DNA of 64,000 bases, taken from contig MEUE01000003.1 in NCBI GenBank assembly GCA_001771585.1, forward strand, positions 474,109 through 538,108, read 5' to 3'. The first letter of the stretch is position 1. Each line of letters begins with the position of its first letter. The translations under genes were made by a program, and so were the position numbers. This DNA comes from a candidate division WOR-1 bacterium RIFOXYB2_FULL_46_45. Lineage in GTDB: Bacteria > Margulisbacteria > WOR-1 > XYC2-FULL-46-14. Below the pieces are notes generated by a model that was not told the DNA's origin, searched no databases, and saw only the letters and a list, made by a program, of their open reading frames with translations. Below are positions 31,725-41,133 of the stretch, one piece after another.

Positions 31725-34246
31725 GGTTTTTTTTTCCGCTCCCCCTCACACTCTTTCTCACACTCTTGCTCACATTCCCATCCCATGCTCTCCCCTCCCC
31801 GCTGACCGCCGCTGTTTCGGTCTGTCCTTCTTTCGGAAAGATTGAACAACGCAACCCGCTGATAATCGGCGGCCTGGTTGTTTTTGAAGATTCCCGATCG
31901 GGCAAAAGCAAGCTTTACGCCCAAAAAATCGGGGCCGACAATGATACTCCCGTTTCTGGTTCGCGGGGGAGCCAAAGCGGCGCTAAAATGGTTTGGTCCG
32001 AAGACAACGCGGCAATCGTGGTTTGGCAGGAAGAAGAGAACGGGATTACCCGCATTTTGGCCCAAAAGATCGGACCGGACGGGTCGCCGCTTTGGGGCTC
32101 AACCGGAATCATGCTTGCCAATTCCGAAAAAAGCCAATCGGACCCGGTCCTGGTCTCCGACCGGACGGGAGGGGCGATTGTCGCCTGGCAGGATTTTCGC
32201 AAAGATAACGAGGACATTTACGCGCAGAGGATCGGCATAAACGGAAATCTGCTTTGGCAAAAAGAGGGCGTGGCGCTTACAGCCCACATTAAAACCCAAT
32301 GGTATCCGCAGATCGCGGAAGACGGATCCGGAGGCGCGATTATCGCCTGGAGCGACCGGCGGGACGGGAACTTTGACATCTACGTGCAGAGGGTTACCGC
32401 AAACGGGGGACAGCTCTGGGGAACCGAAGGGAAAAAAATCGCCGGCTCCGAACTTAACGAAGAGGATCCCCGGCTCATCAACCTGAAAAACAACCGCACC
32501 GCCCTATCTTACCGGATAAAAACGAACGGCAGTTACCTTTTTCTTTTGGACGAAAATGGGAATGTTTCTTTTTCAACCCAAATCAATCAGACTTGCCCGG
32601 AAATTGAACTGGCGGCCGGTTCAGGGAACGAGATTATCGCTTTTTATTCCGACGCCGCCTCCGGCGATACCGACCTTTACTGCAAAGCGTTTAACGAAAA
32701 GGGACAACTTCTTTGGAATCAACCGATTGCCGAAGTCCGCGGAGCGGAAGAGCAGATAAAAATAAAAGGGACCGGCCCGTGGATTGCCGCCTGGGTTGAC
32801 CATCGCAACGGACGGGCCGAAATTTTCAGCCAAAAAATTGAGTCCGGCGGAACATTGAGTTTCGGAGCCAACGGGATGAAAATCTCCGAAAAACAGCAGG
32901 ATCCCCTCTCCTATTCTTTTTACGCGAACGAAAACGGAGAAGGCTTTTTTGCTTTCCAAAACGATTCGGATATCTACGGCCGGAAAATCGGCGGCGGTGA
33001 AGAACCTTTTATTATAAATTCCGCCAAGGGACGGGCCGCGCAGAAAAACGCCCGCCTGATTGACGACAATTCTGGAAATTATATCGCCGCTTTTGAGGAT
33101 TACCGCCGGGGATATTCGGAAATTTATCTTACTAAAATTTCTCCGCAGGGAACTCCTCTCTGGGGGAAAGCGGGAATAGCGGTCTCGCCGAACGGCTCTC
33201 CGCAAAAAAACCCGCAAATAGCCGGCGACGGGGCCGGCGGAGCCTGGGTGGTGTGGGAAGACGGCTCCAAATTATTCTGCCAGAGAATAAACCGTAAAGG
33301 GGAAAGGATCTCCAAAAGCGGGATCGTTTTGACCCCTACCATAGGTTATGCCGAACAGACCAGGGCACAAATTGTCTCCGATCATAACCATGGGACAGTT
33401 ATCGTCTGGGAAAATTACGAAAGCGCTTATAATGCCAAAGACATTTGGGCGCAAAGGATAACTTCCAAAGGAAAACTTGCATGGAAAAACGGCGTTAAAA
33501 TTATTGCTTACGGCGGCGACCAGGCCGCTCCGGCAATTTCCGACAAGAATCTTGTGGTCGCCTGGGCCGACTCCAGGCTGGACGGAAGAACCTTTGACAT
33601 TTACGCCCAAAAGATAAATTCGGCGGGAGAACTGCTCTGGGCCGAAGACGGCATCCCGGTTTGCGAAGCTCCGGATGTGCAAATTGATCCGGTAATTGCC
33701 GATTCGGGAGATGATTCTATTGTTTTTTGGACCGACAAAGCCGGAGGGAGTTTTGATATTTACGCGCAAAAAGTGGACGCGAACGGCACCTGCCGCTGGG
33801 TTAAAGACGGGATTGCGGTGGCGCAATCGAGCCGCACCCAGCAGAGAGCAAAAATTTCGCTTCCAACCGTTCTCTGGGAAGATTTCCGTTTCGGCAACTG
33901 GGATATTTACGCGCAGGCGCTCGGGTCGGACGGGAAACTGCTCTGGGCGGATGACGGAATTCCGATCGTAAGCGCTTCGGCCACCCAGTATAATCCGCAG
34001 ATTGTAAAAAACATAGTGGCATGGGAAGATTTTAGAAATGAAAGCAACTACGCGATCTATTTGCAAAAACTTGGCAGTGACGGAAAAAATCTTTATCCTG
34101 CCAACGGCGTTTTAGTTGAAGCGTCCGCCTTAGGCGGCCGCTTCCCGGCTCTCGCCGCGGCCTCCAATCTCAGCAGTTTTGCCGTTATGTGGGAAGACGT
34201 CTCCCTGGGTGAACCCCGCTTATTGTGGCAGAGATTCAGGCCCTAA
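31721..34246 (+). CDS. Secreted repeat protein, probable beta-propeller or solenoid
   Basis: 841 aa with signal peptide (MRFFFPLPLTLFLTLLLTFP). The mature chain is about 14 copies of a 45-60 residue unit with consensus W-x-D-x-R-x-G-x2-DIYAQ-x-I then G-x-LLW-x3-G-I; examples are DIYAQKINSAGELLWAEDG, DIYAQALGSDGKLLWADDG and DIYVQRVTANGGQLWGTEG. Such repeats suggest beta-blade folds and an extracellular or surface location. No C-terminal sorting domain like those of the 51-64 kb cluster is present. It overlaps the SMC gene by four bases (ATGA) and has no separate promoter, so it depends on SMC expression although the functions look unrelated. Confidence 0.8.
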   Translation: MRFFFPLPLTLFLTLLLTFPSHALPSPLTAAVSVCPSFGKIEQRNPLIIGGLVVFEDSRSGKSKLYAQKIGADNDTPVSGSRGSQSGAKMVWSEDNAAIVVWQEEENGITRILAQKIGPDGSPLWGSTGIMLANSEKSQSDPVLVSDRTGGAIVAWQDFRKDNEDIYAQRIGINGNLLWQKEGVALTAHIKTQWYPQIAEDGSGGAIIAWSDRRDGNFDIYVQRVTANGGQLWGTEGKKIAGSELNEEDPRLINLKNNRTALSYRIKTNGSYLFLLDENGNVSFSTQINQTCPEIELAAGSGNEIIAFYSDAASGDTDLYCKAFNEKGQLLWNQPIAEVRGAEEQIKIKGTGPWIAAWVDHRNGRAEIFSQKIESGGTLSFGANGMKISEKQQDPLSYSFYANENGEGFFAFQNDSDIYGRKIGGGEEPFIINSAKGRAAQKNARLIDDNSGNYIAAFEDYRRGYSEIYLTKISPQGTPLWGKAGIAVSPNGSPQKNPQIAGDGAGGAWVVWEDGSKLFCQRINRKGERISKSGIVLTPTIGYAEQTRAQIVSDHNHGTVIVWENYESAYNAKDIWAQRITSKGKLAWKNGVKIIAYGGDQAAPAISDKNLVVAWADSRLDGRTFDIYAQKINSAGELLWAEDGIPVCEAPDVQIDPVIADSGDDSIVFWTDKAGGSFDIYAQKVDANGTCRWVKDGIAVAQSSRTQQRAKISLPTVLWEDFRFGNWDIYAQALGSDGKLLWADDGIPIVSASATQYNPQIVKNIVAWEDFRNESNYAIYLQKLGSDGKNLYPANGVLVEASALGGRFPALAAASNLSSFAVMWEDVSLGEPRLLWQRFRP

Positions 34247-34313
34247 GAACAATCATCCCGTTATTTCCACTGGATAATTGCTCCAAAACACTTTGACTGC
34301 AAATTCGGGGAAA

Positions 34314-34550
34314 TTATTTGTGAGTGCTTTTCTTTTCTTTTTGTTGGAGGATTTCAAAGTTCATGACATATAACTGTGACTTGGGAGCCGGCAAATTCTT
34401 TGATGCGTCTAATATTTCAATCGCGATGACTTTCCCTTTTTTGTCATAATCAAAAACAATGCCACTTTTTACCTCGTCACTTTCATAGTAGGGAGCTTCG
34501 CTGAATCTTATATACATAGCATCCGATTTTTCGTCATAGTTTACTTTCAT
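34314..34550 (-). CDS. DUF2283 family protein (likely antitoxin)
   Basis: 78 aa counted from the ATG at 34550, which overlaps the stop of the DUF4258 gene as ATGA and has GGGAGG upstream; an ATG at 34571 would add seven residues. The start MKVNYDEKSDAMYIRF, the Glu-rich SEAPYYESDEV and IVFDYDKKGKVIAIEILDASK are the DUF2283 signature. DUF2283 proteins are commonly encoded right after DUF4258 toxin-like proteins, and the pair is regarded as a probable type II toxin-antitoxin module; neutralising activity is inferred from that. Confidence 0.85.
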   Translation of the reverse strand: MKVNYDEKSDAMYIRFSEAPYYESDEVKSGIVFDYDKKGKVIAIEILDASKNLPAPKSQLYVMNFEILQQKEKKSTHK

Positions 34551-34810
34551 TTTTTGCCCTCCCTTAAACATTTCTTAATTTTGGTAGTTCGATAAGCAGT
34601 TATGACCTTCTTCTCCCCGTTTTTTGAATCATATACCACCCTGTACAAAAATTTCTTCCCCGCTTTGGATATTATTGTTTGAGCAATCTTTCTGTTTGAA
34701 GGTTCCGCATCCAAAACTTCCCCGGGATTAGCAACAACTTTTTCAACTTCCGTTTTAGTTATGCCTCTTTCTTCCAATTGCCTCTCCGCATGAGGATAAT
34801 AAAACAACAT
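34547..34810 (-). CDS. DUF4258 family protein (likely toxin)
   Basis: 87 aa. HAERQLEERGITKTEVEKVV, NPGEVLDAEPSNRKIAQ and FLYRVVYDSKNGEKKVITAY follow the DUF4258 pattern, a small RelE/BrnT-like alpha-beta fold with conserved His and Arg. First gene of a two-gene minus-strand unit with DUF2283. It is short, basic and coupled by ATGA to its partner, as in toxin-antitoxin pairs. RNase activity is plausible but not shown by sequence. It is divergent from the 1203-aa gene. Confidence 0.82.
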   Translation of the reverse strand: MLFYYPHAERQLEERGITKTEVEKVVANPGEVLDAEPSNRKIAQTIISKAGKKFLYRVVYDSKNGEKKVITAYRTTKIKKCLREGKK

Positions 34811-34974
34811 GTTTTATTATATCACGAAGAAGTCTCTTGGGGGGAATAGCACTGGCCAGACAGGATTGGTCTTTGGGTTGTCTTCCGCAAGTTTTTGCTC
34901 TTCTAACCCGATAAAACAGATAGAACATCACCAAAACACCAGCCTTTTGTCCGGGGTGCAATTAGGAGGAGAGA

Positions 34975-37900
34975 ATGCCAGGAAGAGTTCCTAAAGCGGA
35001 ATCAGCCGGCCCTATTGATTTTTCTTATCCCTTGCGTGAAGACAAGAACGTAAAAGCAGGGAATAATGCCCTTCAAAAAGATCGGTTTTATGAAGCAATC
35101 GGCAGCTATAACAAAGCCTTATCTCGCGCTAATTCCGACCAAAACAAGGCGGCTATAAACTACAACCTAGCCATCGCCTGGTTTAAGCTGGCACAAGAAC
35201 AAAATGACCCTTCAATTAAAGAGGCCTACCTGCAAAAAGCGCAAAAACATATATTTACCGCGTTTAAACATCATCGCAGTCCCATCCACCCGGATCTCCC
35301 CTATTTGGCAGGGACAATCCATTATTCTTTGGCAGAATTAAATTCAAATGACTCAAGCTGGGTAATGGGAAAACAATATTTGGAAGACGCGAAGAATTTT
35401 TTTGTTTCTGTCCTTCAAAAAACGGCGCTTGACCCAAAACAAAGAGAATTGCATAAGAAAGCCCAATACAATCTTGAATTAACGATAAAAGCTTTGGATG
35501 AATTCCTAAAGAAATATACCAATGGGATTAAAACATCTAAGCATAAAGAAAAACCAAAAACACCGGACGCAAAAAAAGAAACAGTTCACAAGTTTAATAG
35601 AGCGTTATATGAGAAGACCAGAAAAGAACTTGCTAAAACACTCCCAAAGAAACCTCCCAAAGAAGTCGCAAAAGCTGCGGCCAAAGCAATCGAAGATTTG
35701 CCAAGGCCTAAACTTGCCGAAGCCAAACCGACCAGCTTAGGGAATGTTTCCACTGACAGTATTCTTTCTATAGTTGACACTAAAAAACCAGATGAGGGTA
35801 AAAAACTATTTGGCTATATCTCCCCCAACCGCTATGTCCTGTTAAAAAATGGGATTCTTGACCAATTGACCAGGATTGGCGTTACAAAAAGCCCATCTTT
35901 ACCTTTGGATCCGCAAGGTCAGCGCAAAGAATTATCCTTTACAGTGACCCTTTATGCCAATAACGACAAAATTTCCCTGCTCAATCATTTGAATGGAGAA
36001 ATTGACGATATTAAATTTTACGGTCCCGACGGGAAAGAAAATTTCCCGCAATATACTTTAGAGAAAGGCCAATCGCAAGAGACAACAATAGTTCTTCAGG
36101 AAAAATTCAAAGGGACGGTGGTTTATAAAATTTACAAAACCGAACCGGAAAAAAGCGCCGGCGTTGGCAAACAATACGTTCAACCGGCCCCTTTTGCAAT
36201 TGAATATCCTGCCGATCTTGAGGCGGAGCTGCAGAAATTAGACCAGCTGCCAATCGCGCAAAAAGTCGCCGGATTAAAATCCTGGATACAAACCAATTTA
36301 ATATATGACAGGTCTGAAGAGACAAAAACCGCTTATCTTTCTTCTCTTGTTTCTACTCCCCCAGTTAACTTGGCCCTTAAAATAAGAAAAGTTATGTGCG
36401 GGGTGGCCAATACGGTTTTTATTGCCATTTTAAGAAGCAGATATAAAATTCCGGCTCGTTTGGCTAGCGGATTTATGGTTTCAGACGGCAATATCAGAGA
36501 TCCATTCCATGGCTGGGCGGAGGTTTTTTACGATGGTAGGTGGCATACCGAAGACGCGACCCAGCAGGGATATTCCTCAGATTTTCTAGCAGTGGAACAA
36601 AAAAAAGAAAAAAAGAGAGAATATACTGCGGCGGATTATTATAAATTAAGGGCTGAAGTTTACCAGTCTGACACTAGTCCTCCCCGTTTATGGGAGTTTC
36701 AAAGGGTTGCCAATGGATTAGGCAGAAACTATTTAAATGATGCATTTGTTGTATTAAAAGAACAAGAGAGCATTCCCCCTAATTTTATCCTTCTCTTGCA
36801 TACCGCATCAAACAATTCGCAGCTAATTGATTTTTTTAGATATTTAGACAAAAAATACCGGGCAGGAAGGGTTAATTTGAGAATGGTTGTGAATAGCCTA
36901 TCTGATGCCATTGATCGTAAAAGTTATCTTTTTAATCCAAACTTAAACTTAGTAAGAAAATTAATAGCAGGATGGTCTCCTTTAATATTGCAAAACATGG
37001 ATAAACTAAGTCGTTCAGATTTAATTACGGCAGTTGCCTTCTCGCAAGAACCGGCACATGTAAAACCTCTTTGGAATTGGATAGTTAAAAACAAATATTG
37101 GCGTGGCATAGATAATCTTCTTAAATTTAATCCGGCTTATACCGAACAGGCGCTAAACTTTATGCTGGATGTTATGAATGAGGATAATAGTTCCAGCATA
37201 CTAGACAAAATATTTGAGATCAGCGGGCTTCTATATGGAAAACCCGAATACCGGTTTCTGGAAAAAATTGCCCCACAATTTTATAACAAGGCGGCATCCT
37301 GGGCTGAGCAACACGCCCTCCTGGACGTATTATTTTTAGCTCCGCTTGAATTCATTAAGGCAAATGTTGATAATTTGATTAATAATATGAAATCAGTTTC
37401 TGACGGTTTTAAGCATCAAGTTTTTTATAATGTGGCTGGCCTTGAGACACTTCATCCGGGAGTTGAGGGATCTTTTTTAAAATTGGCCTTAATGGCTCAC
37501 GATAAGAGAGTATTAAAAGCACTTGCAAACCTCATAAATAAACATGTAAGGAGGGGATCGTCTCACTTTAGCGCATTTTCTCTTAGCGCTGCCATTAACT
37601 CTTGGGATAATAAAAGATTAACCTTACTCGGGGAAGTGGATGCCAAAGCAGCGTGTATCGTTTTAGAAGAAAGGATTAATAGGCAGTTAGAGCTTAATAA
37701 TTGGAAACTGGACACGGATAAAGAGATTTCCAAAAAATCATTACTGCTTCTTCAAAGACTCTCTCTTAAAGACAAAACCATTTCGCGAAAAGCTGCCTAT
37801 TTTTCCCTTTCCACCATGCAGCAATTATTCTTTCTCGGAATAGAAGTCCAAACAAGTAAGGAAATCGCCAAGAATTTGGCCAAACTGCTTAAAAAATCCG

Positions 37901-38586
37901 GTGCTAAATTGGAAGAGATTATGGCTTTTGTCGATTTTTCTGCCGAGAATTTTACCAAAATGCATATCTCGTCTTCCGAATTCACATTCTGGAGTACCCT
38001 GATATCTCAATTACTTAAAATGCTGCCAAGCGATAAACAATATATTCCAATTAGAAAAATGTGGGATAAACTTAAACAATTCCCAAAAAGATTGCGGGCG
38101 CTTCTGCCGACTATTTCTGGATTAAATTATTCGTACTTTATCCGGGCCGCCAACGGGGAGCCGGAGAGAAAATTTTATGACGAGAAATTAGAATACGAGG
38201 TCAGAAAAGCCTGCAAGGATAATTTTCCGCATTTCAGCCAAGGCGATAAAATGCTGGTAGCATCGAGATTTCTGGCTAAATTAAGTGTTAATACTTCCCG
38301 GGAAGAATTACAAAGACTACCATTGTCTGTCTTCGTGCAAAAATACCAACAAAACAGAGATTCTTTTTATCTTAAAGAGTTAATGGACGGGAAATGGGAA
38401 AAAGCTAAATGCTCCCCAGAAATAATCAAGAATTTAACTTCTTTCGCCTTAAACGGCTTTGCGACGGATGTTGAAAAAAACAATTTCATCAACCGCGTCG
38501 AATCAAAATTCAATATCAAGCTCAAAATCTCAAAGGAAGAGCGTGAAGATATCAGCCATCCAATAGAAGGATTTATATATCCCTAG
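34975..38586 (+). CDS. Large TPR-transglutaminase-like protein with helical-repeat tail
   Basis: 1203 aa, no signal peptide. Residues 25-175 form TPR-like helices ([20 protein letters not shown]). Residues 440-560 hold a transglutaminase/cysteine-protease core: Cys about 475 in [12 protein letters not shown], His about 512 in [12 protein letters not shown] and Asp about 526 in [10 protein letters not shown], the expected triad. Residues 600-1200 look like helical repeats (HEAT/ARM-like). The start has AGGAGGAG upstream, a strong ribosome site. The gene is richer in A/T than metK next door and lies beside a toxin-antitoxin-like pair, so it may be accessory. It ends across the metK stop codon. 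Target unknown; it could cross-link or cleave proteins in the cytoplasm. Confidence 0.75.
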   Translation: MPGRVPKAESAGPIDFSYPLREDKNVKAGNNALQKDRFYEAIGSYNKALSRANSDQNKAAINYNLAIAWFKLAQEQNDPSIKEAYLQKAQKHIFTAFKHHRSPIHPDLPYLAGTIHYSLAELNSNDSSWVMGKQYLEDAKNFFVSVLQKTALDPKQRELHKKAQYNLELTIKALDEFLKKYTNGIKTSKHKEKPKTPDAKKETVHKFNRALYEKTRKELAKTLPKKPPKEVAKAAAKAIEDLPRPKLAEAKPTSLGNVSTDSILSIVDTKKPDEGKKLFGYISPNRYVLLKNGILDQLTRIGVTKSPSLPLDPQGQRKELSFTVTLYANNDKISLLNHLNGEIDDIKFYGPDGKENFPQYTLEKGQSQETTIVLQEKFKGTVVYKIYKTEPEKSAGVGKQYVQPAPFAIEYPADLEAELQKLDQLPIAQKVAGLKSWIQTNLIYDRSEETKTAYLSSLVSTPPVNLALKIRKVMCGVANTVFIAILRSRYKIPARLASGFMVSDGNIRDPFHGWAEVFYDGRWHTEDATQQGYSSDFLAVEQKKEKKREYTAADYYKLRAEVYQSDTSPPRLWEFQRVANGLGRNYLNDAFVVLKEQESIPPNFILLLHTASNNSQLIDFFRYLDKKYRAGRVNLRMVVNSLSDAIDRKSYLFNPNLNLVRKLIAGWSPLILQNMDKLSRSDLITAVAFSQEPAHVKPLWNWIVKNKYWRGIDNLLKFNPAYTEQALNFMLDVMNEDNSSSILDKIFEISGLLYGKPEYRFLEKIAPQFYNKAASWAEQHALLDVLFLAPLEFIKANVDNLINNMKSVSDGFKHQVFYNVAGLETLHPGVEGSFLKLALMAHDKRVLKALANLINKHVRRGSSHFSAFSLSAAINSWDNKRLTLLGEVDAKAACIVLEERINRQLELNNWKLDTDKEISKKSLLLLQRLSLKDKTISRKAAYFSLSTMQQLFFLGIEVQTSKEIAKNLAKLLKKSGAKLEEIMAFVDFSAENFTKMHISSSEFTFWSTLISQLLKMLPSDKQYIPIRKMWDKLKQFPKRLRALLPTISGLNYSYFIRAANGEPERKFYDEKLEYEVRKACKDNFPHFSQGDKMLVASRFLAKLSVNTSREELQRLPLSVFVQKYQQNRDSFYLKELMDGKWEKAKCSPEIIKNLTSFALNGFATDVEKNNFINRVESKFNIKLKISKEEREDISHPIEGFIYP

Positions 38587-39779
38587 CAGCTAACTGCCTT
38601 CTTTAACTTCTCCACCAGATCGGTCTTTTCCCACGGAACATTGAGGTCGTTTCTACCAAAGTGTCCGTAAGCGGCCGTTTGTTTGTAAATCGGGCGACGC
38701 AGATCCAAGTTTTTTAAAATGAACCCGGGCCTGAGATCAAAAACTTTCTGAATCGCGTCGGCAATCTTTTCGTCCGGAATTTTTCCGGTTCCAAAAGTAT
38801 CCACCATCACCGACAGCGGATGCGCAACCCCGATCGCGTAAGCCACCTGGACTTCGCATTTTTTTGCCAGTCCCGCCGCCACCACGTTTTTGGCGACATA
38901 ACGGGCCGCGTAAGAAGCGGAACGATCCACTTTGGTCGGATCTTTTCCCGAAAAAGCGCCGCCGCCGTGGCGGGCATAGCCGCCGTAGGTATCGACAATA
39001 ATTTTGCGGCCGGTAACTCCGGTGTCGCCGTGCGGGCCGCCGATCACAAAACGACCGGTCGGGTTCACATAATACTTGGTATCCTTATCAAGCAGGTTGG
39101 AAGGGATCACAGGAACAACCACTTCGTTGATCATCTCGGAGCGGATCTGTTCGTATTCTATTTCGGGAGCATGCTGGGAAGAGACCAGGACCGAATCAAT
39201 CCTGGCCGGACGGCCGTCAATATATTCAACCGTCACCTGCGATTTTCCGTCCGGACGCAGATATGGAAGCGTTCCGTCTTTTCTGACATCGGCAATCCGT
39301 TTTGCCAGCTTATGCGCCAAAACGATCGGCATCGGCATCAGCTCTTCGGTCTCATCGCAAGCATAACCGAACATCAACCCCTGGTCGCCGGCTCCCAGAT
39401 GGGCCAGATCTTCTTTTATAACTTCGCCGCCACGAATCTCAAGAGCTTTATCGACTCCGCGGGCAATATCTTTCGATTGTTCTTTAACCGAAACGATGAC
39501 ACCGCAGGTTTCATAATCAAAACCCATCTTGGCATCGGTAAAACCGATCTCGCGGACCGTTTCTCTGACGATTTTTGGGATTTCAACATAACAGCCGGTG
39601 GTAACCTCACCCGCCACCACAATCAAACCGGTGGTGACCAGGCATTCAACCGCAACCCGTCCCATCGGATCTTTTTCTATGATCGCGTCCAAGATCGCAT
39701 CCGACATCTGGTCGCACATCTTGTCGGGATGCCCTTCCGTAACCGATTCCGAAGTAAAAAAATGTCTCCCTTTATGCAT
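38583..39779 (-). CDS. metK: S-adenosylmethionine synthetase MetK
   Basis: Makes SAM from methionine and ATP. 398 aa. Signatures [17 protein letters not shown] (ATP-binding), [16 protein letters not shown] and [21 protein letters not shown] are present, with the catalytic His and Lys residues. Unlike many genes here it has a classic ribosome site AAGGAGG (39789-39795) 9 nt before the ATG and a TATACT -10 box (39803-39808). It supplies SAM to the many methyltransferases and radical-SAM enzymes in the window. Divergent from the M15-like peptidase gene. Confidence 0.98.
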   Translation of the reverse strand: MHKGRHFFTSESVTEGHPDKMCDQMSDAILDAIIEKDPMGRVAVECLVTTGLIVVAGEVTTGCYVEIPKIVRETVREIGFTDAKMGFDYETCGVIVSVKEQSKDIARGVDKALEIRGGEVIKEDLAHLGAGDQGLMFGYACDETEELMPMPIVLAHKLAKRIADVRKDGTLPYLRPDGKSQVTVEYIDGRPARIDSVLVSSQHAPEIEYEQIRSEMINEVVVPVIPSNLLDKDTKYYVNPTGRFVIGGPHGDTGVTGRKIIVDTYGGYARHGGGAFSGKDPTKVDRSASYAARYVAKNVVAAGLAKKCEVQVAYAIGVAHPLSVMVDTFGTGKIPDEKIADAIQKVFDLRPGFILKNLDLRRPIYKQTAAYGHFGRNDLNVPWEKTDLVEKLKKAVSC

Positions 39780-39788
39780 AAGATTAAT

Positions 39789-39831
39789 CCTCCTTGGCTA
39801 TTAGTATACAATAATGTGTGATAAAATACAA
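39789..39831 (-). promoter_or_regulatory. metK promoter and ribosome binding site
   Basis: On the minus strand a weak TTGTAT (39826-39831), 17-bp spacer, TATACT (39803-39808), then AAGGAGG (39789-39795) before the ATG at 39779. This leadered layout contrasts with the leaderless starts nearby, and it overlaps the promoter of the divergent peptidase gene. Confidence 0.55.
39819..39827 (+). promoter_or_regulatory. Extended -10 promoter of the M15-like gene
   Basis: TGA-TAAAAT (39819-39827) ends 6 nt before the ATG at 39834; no Shine-Dalgarno. It overlaps the metK -35 region on the other strand. Confidence 0.5.
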
Positions 39832-39833
39832 AT

Positions 39834-40262
39834 ATGGGAGACCTTTCGGAACATTTCAGCCATAAAGACTTTATCTGCCGCTGCAACAGCTGCCGCGGAA
39901 AAGAATTCAAGATCCATCTCGGGCTGGTCGGGATATTGGAAGAAATTACCGAACATTTTAAAAAACCGGTAAAAATCGTCGCCGGCTTCTGGTGCGATGA
40001 TTACCACGAAAGCTTGAAAAGGGAAAAAAGGAGCCCTCACAATACCGGCAAAGCGGTGCATATTAGTATGGAAGAGGTTCCTCCGTCCGAAATTTTTAAG
40101 TTCGTCGAAAAGATCCCCGAAGTAAACGGCCTGGGACTTTATCCAAAGGAAGGTTTTGTCCACATCGATACCCGGCCTAAGGAAAAGCGGGCGCTCTGGA
40201 TCAAAGAAGGGAACAACTACTCGGCCCTGACGGAAGAAAAACGAAAATATTACAACCTGTGA
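39834..40262 (+). CDS. Peptidase M15-like (VanY/D-Ala-D-Ala type) protein with altered zinc site
   Basis: 142 aa. The fold matches the M15A / Peptidase_M15_3 family: SEHFSHKDFICRC at the N-terminus, VKIVAGFWCDDYHESL, SPHNTGKAVHISM and GFVHIDTRP. The usual zinc ligands are His in SxHxxGxAxD, that motif's Asp, and a His in HxD. Here the Asp position is His, so the site is H/H/H if it still binds metal. Two Cys (CRCNSC) lie near the start. No signal peptide, odd for a wall peptidase. The stop overlaps the GTG start of the recombinase gene. Confidence 0.75.
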   Translation: MGDLSEHFSHKDFICRCNSCRGKEFKIHLGLVGILEEITEHFKKPVKIVAGFWCDDYHESLKREKRSPHNTGKAVHISMEEVPPSEIFKFVEKIPEVNGLGLYPKEGFVHIDTRPKEKRALWIKEGNNYSALTEEKRKYYNL

Positions 40263-41125
40263 ACAACCCGGCCAAAAAGTTTCTTGACGGACTCGAAAAC
40301 GAAAGGAACTATTCCCCCTACACCATTTTAAATTACCGGATCGACCTTGCCGAGCTTGATAAATTCCTTAAAAACAAAAAAGCCGATTTCGCGAAAGTTG
40401 ACCGCGTACTGGCGCGGGAATTTTTGTATGCCCTGCAAAAAAAATATTCGAGGAGATCGCTCGCGCGCAAAATCTCCGCCTGCCGCTCTTTTTTCCGGTT
40501 CCTTCTTCGCGAAAAATATTTAAACCAAAACCCCTTTGAGCTGGTTAAGACCCCCAAACTGGAACGCCGGCTTCCCAATTTCCTTTACGAAGACGAGATG
40601 AACAAACTGCTGGAAAATATTGTAAATCCAAGGGACAAAGCGATCCTTGAATTGCTCTACAGCTCCGGCATCCGCGTTTCGGAGGTGACGAAGCTGAATC
40701 TATCTGATCTCGACTTGGAAGCGGGCGAGATCCGGGTTTTTGGGAAGGGCTCAAAGGAGCGGATCGTTCTGGTCGGCCGGTTTGCCGTTGCGGCGATCAA
40801 GGATTATATAAAAAACGAACGGCCGAAAGTAAAAAGCCTGGCCCTTTTCTTAAACAAGCGCGGCGGGCGTCTGACACAAAGAAGCATTGAGCGGATGATA
40901 AAATTTCTATCGAAAAAGAGCGGGCTTTTAAAAAAAGTTACACCGCATACGATCCGGCATACTTTCGCGACCCATTTGCTGACGCGGGGAGCGGATTTGA
41001 GGACCGTGCAGGAACTGCTCGGGCACACTTCACTTTCAACCACACAGGTTTATACGCACGTGACCAAAGAAAAGCTAAAATCGGTTTATGATGTGGCGCA
41101 CCCGCGGGCTAAGATGGTAAAATAA
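40259..41125 (+). CDS. Tyrosine recombinase XerC/XerD family
   Basis: 288 aa. SAM-like N-terminal DNA-binding domain (FLDGLENERNYSPYTILNY) and catalytic domain with Arg in SSGIRVSEV, Lys-bearing beta hairpin RVFGKGSKERIV, HTIRHTFATHLL (His and Arg), LLGHTSLSTTQVYTHV (His and the Tyr nucleophile). All catalytic residues are present. Size and sequence fit housekeeping XerC/D, which resolves chromosome dimers at dif; only one copy is in this window and no dif-like site is evident. It starts with GTG in a GTGA overlap with the M15-like gene. Confidence 0.93.
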   Translation: MNNPAKKFLDGLENERNYSPYTILNYRIDLAELDKFLKNKKADFAKVDRVLAREFLYALQKKYSRRSLARKISACRSFFRFLLREKYLNQNPFELVKTPKLERRLPNFLYEDEMNKLLENIVNPRDKAILELLYSSGIRVSEVTKLNLSDLDLEAGEIRVFGKGSKERIVLVGRFAVAAIKDYIKNERPKVKSLALFLNKRGGRLTQRSIERMIKFLSKKSGLLKKVTPHTIRHTFATHLLTRGADLRTVQELLGHTSLSTTQVYTHVTKEKLKSVYDVAHPRAKMVK

Positions 41126-41133
41126 GCCATCCG

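Noticed and set aside
33272-34066. Open frames antisense to the secreted repeat protein (also 32621-33217)
   Set aside because: Their repeats mirror those of the plus-strand gene and they have no start signals.
38820-39821. A 333-aa open frame antisense to metK
   Set aside because: His/Asp/Arg-rich shadow without domains; metK on the other strand is certain.
40259-41125. Xer-type recombinase as the integrase of a mobile element
   Set aside because: Length and motifs fit housekeeping XerC/D, neighbours are core genes, and no att-like repeats flank it.
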